Shown: one piece after another, positions 56,052 to 64,000 of the stretch
Numbering within the stretch: the first letter of the stretch is position 1
Layout of the letters: the number at the start of each line of letters is the position of its first letter
Assembly (NCBI RefSeq): GCF_015624425.1
Contig: NZ_CP049919.1
Coordinates: forward strand, 4,650,001-4,714,000
From: Roseateles sp. DAIF2
Lineage (GTDB): Bacteria > Pseudomonadota > Gammaproteobacteria > Burkholderiales > Burkholderiaceae_C
Direction of reading: 5' to 3'
Length of the DNA stretch: 64,000 nucleotides
Made by a program: the position numbers and the translations under genes
The notes under the pieces: generated by a model
The model's database searches: none
The model's input: only the letters and a program-made list of their open reading frames with translations
What the model was told of the DNA's origin: nothing

Positions 56052-56654
56052 TCAGGCGCCAAACGGCGTCGGCTCGGTCGGCGTCCTCGGCAGCGCGGCC
56101 CAGCGCGCCGCGGTGATCTCATACTGCAGGCTGGGGGCCTGGCCGGGCACATCGGCCAGCGAGCCCTTCAGCAGCAGGCCCAGCCGGTCCAGGGTCTTGC
56201 GCGAGGGCGTGTTGGCCGGCTGCACCACCGCCTGCACCGCGCCGGCCTGCAGCTGCTCGAAGGCCAGCGCCAGCGCGGCCTGCGCCATCTCCGACGCATA
56301 GCCCTGGCCCCAATGCTGGGGCCGGAAGCGGAAGTAGAGATACAGGCCCGGCTGGCCCGCCACCGGCCGGCTCATGATGCCGCCCAGGCCGATCAGCTCG
56401 TCCGGCTGCTCGCGCAGCGCGATCGCCCAGTAGCCGAAGCCCTGGACCTGCCAATGCGCCAGCCAGCCCTGCAACAAGGTCTCGGCCGCGGCCCGCGAGC
56501 CCAGCAGCCCACCGGGGCTGAAGCGGTTCGTCACCGGGTCGGCATGCAGCTCGTAGATCGCGTCCAGGTCCGTCTCGCGGGGCATGCGCAACAGCAGCCG
56601 CGCGGTTTCCAGCGGCGTCGTCGACAGCGGCAACTGATCCTCTCGCAACGGCAT
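56052..56654 (-). CDS. GNAT-family N-acetyltransferase
   Basis: 200 aa from the ATG giving MPLREDQLPLSTTPLETARLLLRMP; a GTG 15 codons upstream is possible. The acetyl-CoA motif FRFRPQHWGQGYASEMAQAALALAFEQL and the NTPSRKTLDRLGLLLKG stretch match the RimJ/RimL-type branch. The acceptor substrate cannot be deduced. It is convergent with ridA across repeat copy B. Confidence 0.88.
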   Translation of the reverse strand: MPLREDQLPLSTTPLETARLLLRMPRETDLDAIYELHADPVTNRFSPGGLLGSRAAAETLLQGWLAHWQVQGFGYWAIALREQPDELIGLGGIMSRPVAGQPGLYLYFRFRPQHWGQGYASEMAQAALALAFEQLQAGAVQAVVQPANTPSRKTLDRLGLLLKGSLADVPGQAPSLQYEITAARWAALPRTPTEPTPFGA

Positions 56655-56868
56655 CTTCGGCTCGGCCTCCTGGGCGGATTGCTGGTGGCTCGGGGCCACT
56701 TGGCAGAGATCAGGGTTTTACCTCATATCTCAAGCCTCATCTGTTTCCATGCCCCCCTGCCCGGGCGTGGCGGGCCGGATTTGCCGCCAAAAACAGACAG
56801 GCCGCAAAAAGCTGCACGAATCGCTCGGATAAGCCGGCAGGGCTTGGCGGGCCGCCCGGCCTCGTATA

Positions 56869-56884
56869 CTGTATAAAAATACAG
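56869..56884. promoter_or_regulatory. LexA (SOS) box of the imuA-imuB-dnaE2 operon
   Basis: CTGTATAAAAATACAG is a perfect CTGT-N8-ACAG LexA site with the A/T-rich centre of strong boxes. It overlaps the end of a TATACT -10 element (56865-56870) and lies 32 bp before the imuA ATG. Confidence 0.9.
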
Positions 56885-56915
56885 CCAACATCCCCACCAC
56901 GCCCCTCGCACAGCC

Positions 56916-57743
56916 ATGCATGCCGCCCCGTCACGGCAGCCGCCGGCGTCCCCACCCATGCCGGGGACGCGCGCCGCCGCTGCCTCCGTCCCCCTGCTCG
57001 GCGGCCCGCTGGGCCAGGCGCTGTGGCGCGGCTCGGAGCTGGCCCATGGCCATGCGCCCGGCCTGGCCTCGGGCTTCGCGGCGCTGGATGCCCTGCTGCC
57101 GGGCGGTGGCTGGCCGGGCCGCGCGCTCAGCGAGATCCTGCAGCCGCGCGCCGGCGTCTGCGAGCTGCGCCTGCTGGGCCCGACCCTGGCCGCCGCACAG
57201 CAGGCCGGCGGCCGCTCGCTGCTGCTGATCAACCCGCCCTTCACGCCGCACCTGCCCGGCCTGGCCGCCTGGGGGCTGAACCCGCGGCAGATCGTCTGGC
57301 TGGCCCCCGCCGGCGCGACCCAGGTGCTCTGGACCCTGGAGCAGGCGCTGAAGGCCAATGCCGCCGGCGCCCTGCTGGCCTGGCTGCCGGAATCGACCCG
57401 GCCCGACCAGCTGCGTCGGCTGCAGGCCTGCGCGCTGGGGGCCCAGGCGCCCTGCTTCGTGTTCCGCGCCGCGGCGGCGGCCACGCAATCCTCGGCCGCG
57501 CCGCTGCGCCTCTTGCTGCAACCGCGGGCCGATTGGGAACTGGAGCTGCGCATCCTCAAGCGCCGCGGTCCGGCGCTGGCGGCGCCGCTGCGGCTGCGCG
57601 CCGTGCCGCCGGCGCTGGCGCCGGTCCTGTCCAGCCGGCTGCTGCAGGGCGGCCCGCTGCCCACCGTTGTCCCTCAGGAGTCCCGCGATGTCGGCGCCGC
57701 ATTGGCTCGCCCTGCTCGCGTCGAGCAGCGACTCGGGGTCTGA
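56916..57743 (+). CDS. imuA: SOS mutagenesis protein ImuA
   Basis: 275 aa. ImuA is a RecA-like accessory of the ImuB-DnaE2 translesion complex. Visible hallmarks are LASGFAALDALLPGGGWPGRALSEIL and LLLINPPFTPHLPGLAAWGL. The segment RADWELELRILKRRGP near the C-terminus is typical of the beta/alphaproteobacterial form. The end overlaps imuB by 56 bp in another frame. Expression is expected to rise on DNA damage through the LexA box upstream. Confidence 0.93.
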   Translation: MHAAPSRQPPASPPMPGTRAAAASVPLLGGPLGQALWRGSELAHGHAPGLASGFAALDALLPGGGWPGRALSEILQPRAGVCELRLLGPTLAAAQQAGGRSLLLINPPFTPHLPGLAAWGLNPRQIVWLAPAGATQVLWTLEQALKANAAGALLAWLPESTRPDQLRRLQACALGAQAPCFVFRAAAAATQSSAAPLRLLLQPRADWELELRILKRRGPALAAPLRLRAVPPALAPVLSSRLLQGGPLPTVVPQESRDVGAALARPARVEQRLGV

Positions 57744-59007
57744 GCAGACCCTGGAGGCCTCACTGCGCGCCCTGGGCTGGTGGGCGCTGCAGTTCACGCC
57801 GCGCGTCGCGTGGCTGGAGGAGGCCGTCGTGCTGGAGGTCGGCGCGAGCCTGCGTCTCTTCGGCGGCGCCACGCGCCTGCACCGCCGCCTGTGGCGCGAG
57901 GCGCGTGATCTGGGCCTGGGCGGCATGGCCTGGGCGCCGACCAGCCTGGGCGCGCTGGCCCTGGCCCGCGCCGGCCGGCACGACGGCCTGGCCGAGCCGC
58001 TGGAGACCCTGCTGGACGCGCTGCCGCTGGCGGCCCTGAGCGCCGCAAACGAACACCAGGCCATGCTGCTGCGCCTGGGTTGCCGCAGCCTGGGCCAGCT
58101 GCGCGCGCTGCCGCGCCGCGCCCTCGGCCGGCGCTTCGGCGACGGACTGCTGCTGGCGCTGGACCGCGCCTATGGCCACAGCCAGGAGGCCCATGCCTGG
58201 CTGCAGGCGCCGGAGCGTTTCGAGGCGCGGCTGGAGCTGCCCTTTCGCATCGAGCATGCCCCGGCCCTGGTGCATTACGCGGAGGTCCTGCTGCGCCAGC
58301 TGTGCGGCTGGCTGGCCGCGCGCCAGGCCGGCATCAAGCAGCTGACCCTGGCCTGGCAGCATGACGCGATGCGCGGCCGCGACGTGGCGCTGGACGGCGA
58401 GCTGCAGTTCGGCACCGCCGACCCGACCCGCGAGCTGCGCCACCTAAGCCGGCTGCTGGCCGAGCATCTGGCGCGGCTGGAGCTGGCCGCGCCGGTCGGC
58501 GAACTGACGCTGCGCGCCGACGAGGTGATGCTGAAGCCCGAGCAGGCGGCCAGCCTGCTGCCCAGCTCGCCGGACGAGGCCATCGAGCCGCTGCCGCGCC
58601 TGCTGGAACGCCTGTCGGTGCGCCTGGGGCCGGAGCGGGTGCGCGCCGGCGAGCTGCGGGAGGACCACCGGATGGAGCTGATGCAGCGCTGGCTGCCCTG
58701 GCCCGGCCCGGCGCGGCCGAGCGCCGCGCGGCCGCCGCTCTACCCGCAGCCGGCCTGGCTGCTGGAACCGCCGCAGCCCTTGGAGGCCGTCCACAGCCAG
58801 CCGCGCTACCTGGGCGAGCCACTGCAGCTGCTGACCAAGCCACAGCGCGTCGAGGGCGGCTGGTGGGCCGGCCAGGCCCGCGGCCAGGGCCTGGTGCAGC
58901 GCGACTATGTGCTGGCGCAGAGCGCGCAGGCGGGGCTCTTGTGGATCTACCAGCAGCGCCTCTCGGGGGAGGAGTCGGGCTGGTTTCTGCATGGAGTCTT
59001 CGCATGA
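57688..59007 (+). CDS. imuB: Y-family-like mutagenesis protein ImuB
   Basis: 439 aa from the ATG with CAGGAG upstream, inside the imuA end. It has the Y-family polymerase fold but lacks the catalytic acidic residues, so it acts as an adaptor joining DnaE2, ImuA and the beta clamp. Visible are the helix-hairpin region (LLRLGCRSLGQLRALPRRALGRRFG) and the little-finger-like domain (FRIEHAPALVHYAEVLLRQLCGWLAAR). An N-terminal LWLALHFPxLPLE-type start reads HWLALLASSSDSGSEQ here, so the N-terminus is somewhat shorter or altered. Confidence 0.92.
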   Translation: MSAPHWLALLASSSDSGSEQTLEASLRALGWWALQFTPRVAWLEEAVVLEVGASLRLFGGATRLHRRLWREARDLGLGGMAWAPTSLGALALARAGRHDGLAEPLETLLDALPLAALSAANEHQAMLLRLGCRSLGQLRALPRRALGRRFGDGLLLALDRAYGHSQEAHAWLQAPERFEARLELPFRIEHAPALVHYAEVLLRQLCGWLAARQAGIKQLTLAWQHDAMRGRDVALDGELQFGTADPTRELRHLSRLLAEHLARLELAAPVGELTLRADEVMLKPEQAASLLPSSPDEAIEPLPRLLERLSVRLGPERVRAGELREDHRMELMQRWLPWPGPARPSAARPPLYPQPAWLLEPPQPLEAVHSQPRYLGEPLQLLTKPQRVEGGWWAGQARGQGLVQRDYVLAQSAQAGLLWIYQQRLSGEESGWFLHGVFA

Positions 59008-59010
59008 GCA

Positions 59011-59089
59011 TGGCCGTTCGCCGGGCCGCTCCCAAGAACGGCCGAGCCCCCTCGGGGGGCCGACCGCGTACCCGCGGGCGGGGGGCTCC
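59011..59089 (+). repeat. Dispersed GC-rich repeat, copy D, between imuB and dnaE2
   Basis: GCCGGGCCGCTCCCAAGAACGG, then a CCCCCTCGGGGGG palindrome, then a GCGTACCCGCGGGCGGGGGG run that ends just before the dnaE2 ATG. The first module matches copy E. The element fills the whole 82-bp gap, and the terminal G-run may serve as the ribosome-binding site. Confidence 0.65.
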
Positions 59090-62311
<3,222 letters not shown>

Positions 62312-62389
62312 GCCCCTAGCTTGCCGGATAGCGCTCCCCACGCCACGGCCTAGCATCGGCCCAGGTCGACAGCCGTACGGAGACCGCGC

Positions 62390-63190
62390 ATGGACTACCC
62401 GGGTCGCAGCATCAAGCAGGGCGAGCAGGACGCCCGCATCGTTAGGGCGCTGAAGCAACGCCTGAACCAGGTGCTGGCCCTGCAGGACCAGGCCGCGGGG
62501 TTCGCGCCGCTGGACCCGGACAACCCGAACTTCGGGCCGAACATGAAGCAGGCGGTGCGGCTGTTCCAGGCCCGCCATGTCGATGCCAGCGGCCGGCCGC
62601 TGAAGACCGATGGCGAGATCGGCGCGATCACCTGGGCGGCGCTGTTCGGATCGCAGGCCGTGCCCGGCGCCGCCGGCAGCGCGGACCCGCTGCTGGCGCG
62701 CGTGCTGAGCACCGCCGGCGCCGAATGCGACCGCGGCGTGCGCGAGCGCCCGCCCAACTCCAACCGCGGCCCCGAGGTCGAGCGCTACCTGGCTCGCGTC
62801 GGCCTGGGGCCTGGCTATGCCTGGTGCTGCGCCTTCGTCTACTGGTGCTTCGACGAGGCGGCCCACCAGCAGGGCCGGGCCAACCCGATGCTCAGGACCG
62901 CCGGCTGCCTGGCGCATTGGAGCGGCGCGGTCGGCCGCGGCGCCCGGCGCATTCAGCGCCACCAGGCGGTGGCCGATCCGGGGCTGGTGCGGCCCGGCAT
63001 GGTCTTCATCATGGACTTCGGCGGCGGGGCCGGCCACACCGGCCTGGTCGAGCGTCTGGACGGCGGCCTGATCGCCACCATCGAGGGCAACACCGATGCC
63101 TCCAAGACCCGCGAGGGCGGCGGCGTCTACCGCCTGTCGCGCAAGCTGGTCGACATCAACAAGGGCTTCATCGACTACGCCGGCGTCTGA
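62390..63190 (+). CDS. Peptidoglycan-binding and CHAP-domain hydrolase without signal peptide
   Basis: 266 aa. Residues of about 20-85 resemble a PG_binding_1 domain (NFGPNMKQAVRLFQARHVDASGRPLKTDGEIGAITWAALFG). Residues of about 115-260 resemble a CHAP/NlpC-like amidase with the catalytic Cys in YAWCCAFVYW and the His in GHTGLVERL. No signal peptide, lipobox or membrane segment is seen. This layout is found in phage endolysins and in some secreted effectors. No phage or secretion genes are near. Confidence 0.82.
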   Translation: MDYPGRSIKQGEQDARIVRALKQRLNQVLALQDQAAGFAPLDPDNPNFGPNMKQAVRLFQARHVDASGRPLKTDGEIGAITWAALFGSQAVPGAAGSADPLLARVLSTAGAECDRGVRERPPNSNRGPEVERYLARVGLGPGYAWCCAFVYWCFDEAAHQQGRANPMLRTAGCLAHWSGAVGRGARRIQRHQAVADPGLVRPGMVFIMDFGGGAGHTGLVERLDGGLIATIEGNTDASKTREGGGVYRLSRKLVDINKGFIDYAGV

Positions 63191-63270
63191 GCGCCCCGGG
63201 GCCGGGGTCCGCGCGTCCGGGTTATGCTGGGCCGCTCGCAAGACCTGTCCCCATCAAGGAGCGTCGACCC

Positions 63271-63492
63271 ATGAATGCCCTGCGCCTTGTCGCCATCCTG
63301 TTGATCGCCGCCGGCGTCGCCGGCCTGCTGTACGGCAAGTTCAGCTACACCAAGGACAGCCACGACCTGAAGCTCGGGCCGGTGGAGCTGAGCGTGAAGG
63401 AAAAGGAAACCGTGTCCGTGCCGACCTGGGCCGGCATCGGCGCGATCGCCGCCGGCGTGGTCCTGCTGCTGATCGGCGGCCGCAAGCCCTGA
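63271..63492 (+). CDS. DUF3185-like small membrane protein
   Basis: 73 aa, ATG with AAGGAG at good spacing. Two membrane helices: ALRLVAILLIAAGVAGLLYG and TWAGIGAIAAGVVLLLIGG, joined by a polar loop with LGPVELSVKEKETV. This is the layout of DUF3185 proteins. Function unknown. Confidence 0.8.
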   Translation: MNALRLVAILLIAAGVAGLLYGKFSYTKDSHDLKLGPVELSVKEKETVSVPTWAGIGAIAAGVVLLLIGGRKP

Positions 63493-63508
63493 TACGCTTC
63501 GGGGTCCG

Positions 63509-64000
63509 ATGGAGTTCCGCCTGATCTACGAAGGCGCCCTGCATGGCCAGGGCGCGAAGTCCCCGCACAAATGGGAAATCCGCCGCGCGCTGCATCCGCA
63601 GCTCAAGCAGCTCTGGGCCACGCAGCGGCCCCTGCGCGAGCAGGCCGCGCATCTGCTGGCGCACCCGGCGCTGCCTGACCGTCCCTCGCTGATCGTCGAG
63701 AAGGGCGGCCTGCTGTTCGCGCCCCTGGTCAGCCCCAAGCTGGACCTCTATGCCGAGATCTCGGTGCTGCTGCTGCGCCAGCAGCCGCGCGGCCAGCTGC
63801 TGACCGACGGCGGCGACATCGACAACCGGCTCAAGACCCTGCTCGACGGCTTGCGCGTGCCGCATGGCGCCAACGAGGGCCGCGCAGAGCTGCCCGAGCA
63901 GGCCGATCCCAGCCCCTTCTTCTGCCTGCTGGAGGACGATGCGCTGGTCAGCAAGGTCACGGTCGAATCGGACCAACTGCTGCGCCCCGCGCCGGCGGAC
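63509..64000 (+). CDS. RusA-like nuclease-family protein (partial, 3' end outside window)
   Basis: 164 codons, open to the window end. MEFRLIYEGALHGQGAKSP is followed by LYAEISVLLLRQQPRG and DGGDIDNRLKTLLDGLR. The D-x-D-N-x-x-K-x-x-x-D arrangement is the core of the RusA Holliday-junction resolvase fold. An FFCLLEDDALVSKVTVE strand follows. Free-standing chromosomal relatives have no proven activity. Only 16 bp separate it from the DUF3185 gene. Confidence 0.7.
   Translation, partial: MEFRLIYEGALHGQGAKSPHKWEIRRALHPQLKQLWATQRPLREQAAHLLAHPALPDRPSLIVEKGGLLFAPLVSPKLDLYAEISVLLLRQQPRGQLLTDGGDIDNRLKTLLDGLRVPHGANEGRAELPEQADPSPFFCLLEDDALVSKVTVESDQLLRPAPAD

Noticed and set aside
57688..57743. Possible imuA-imuB frameshift
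   Set aside because: imuB has its own ribosome-binding site and ATG within the imuA end, and both proteins have normal lengths.

Overview
The window looks like a chromosomal segment of a high-GC betaproteobacterium of the order Burkholderiales, most like the Roseateles/Rubrivivax/Leptothrix side of the order. The basis is strong G+C bias, the sspB-sspA-petCBA order, a his/hinT/tatABC cluster, argB next to a pyrimidine 5'-nucleotidase and an SlmA-like regulator, a DUF1631 protein, a Bug-type solute receptor, three PEP-CTERM proteins, and an imuA-imuB-dnaE2 cassette. The genus is an inference. No phage, insertion sequence, integrase or CRISPR array was seen; gene density is high and nearly all gaps are short.

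Layout. 1-6.5 kb: the start of an SRPBCC protein, argJ, two related PEP-CTERM proteins, secA, and a small DUF721/DciA-like protein on the other strand. 6.5-11.4 kb: tRNA-Thr, sspB, sspA, the cytochrome bc1 operon petABC with a good terminator, and mscL. 11.6-18.8 kb: DUF1631 protein, pdxA-like dehydrogenase, DUF885 metallopeptidase, NIF3 protein, DegS-like protease. 18.8-23.4 kb (minus strand): AAA ATPase, Nudix, hisI, hisE, small membrane protein, hinT, tatA, tatB, tatC. 23.5-27.2 kb (plus): PEP-CTERM protein, secreted 5'-nucleotidase, and a TPR protein fused to a protease-like domain without catalytic residues. 27.2-34.4 kb: SlmA-like regulator, orphan NarL-type response regulator, pyrimidine 5'-nucleotidase, argB, cation diffusion facilitator, dtd, VOC and cupin proteins, MFS transporter, gamma carbonic anhydrase. 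34.8-36.5 kb: Bug receptor and a secreted rhodanese-like protein.

36.5-45.3 kb is one minus-strand operon: an acyl-CoA ligase, a complete Liv-type ABC importer (livG, H, M, K, F), a conserved small protein and a PaaK-like ligase. A Crp/Fnr-type regulator is divergent from it, and a perfect palindrome with Crp-like geometry lies between. 46.3-55.9 kb is a tight operon with a dipeptide-type ABC importer (dppA, B, C, D, F), a D-amino-acid deaminase of the D-serine dehydratase fold, an RpiR regulator and an N-acyl-D-amino-acid deacylase. RidA is divergent from it, with two identical-architecture inverted repeats in the shared promoter region. Together this reads as a self-regulated module for importing and catabolising D-amino-acid-containing peptides or N-acyl-D-amino acids.

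56.9-62.3 kb is the SOS mutasome imuA-imuB-dnaE2 behind a perfect LexA box; dnaE2 carries an in-frame hexanucleotide microsatellite. The window ends with a peptidoglycan-binding/CHAP hydrolase without a signal peptide, a DUF3185 membrane protein and a RusA-like protein cut by the window edge.

A dispersed GC-rich palindromic repeat family is the most unusual sequence-level feature. Two 80-bp copies are about 90% identical, show compensatory changes in a hairpin, and sit directly 3' of stop codons in the same orientation. Looser relatives lie between dppB and dppC, between imuB and dnaE2, and at the argB/nucleotidase junction, where the repeat appears to encode the first ~42 residues of the nucleotidase.
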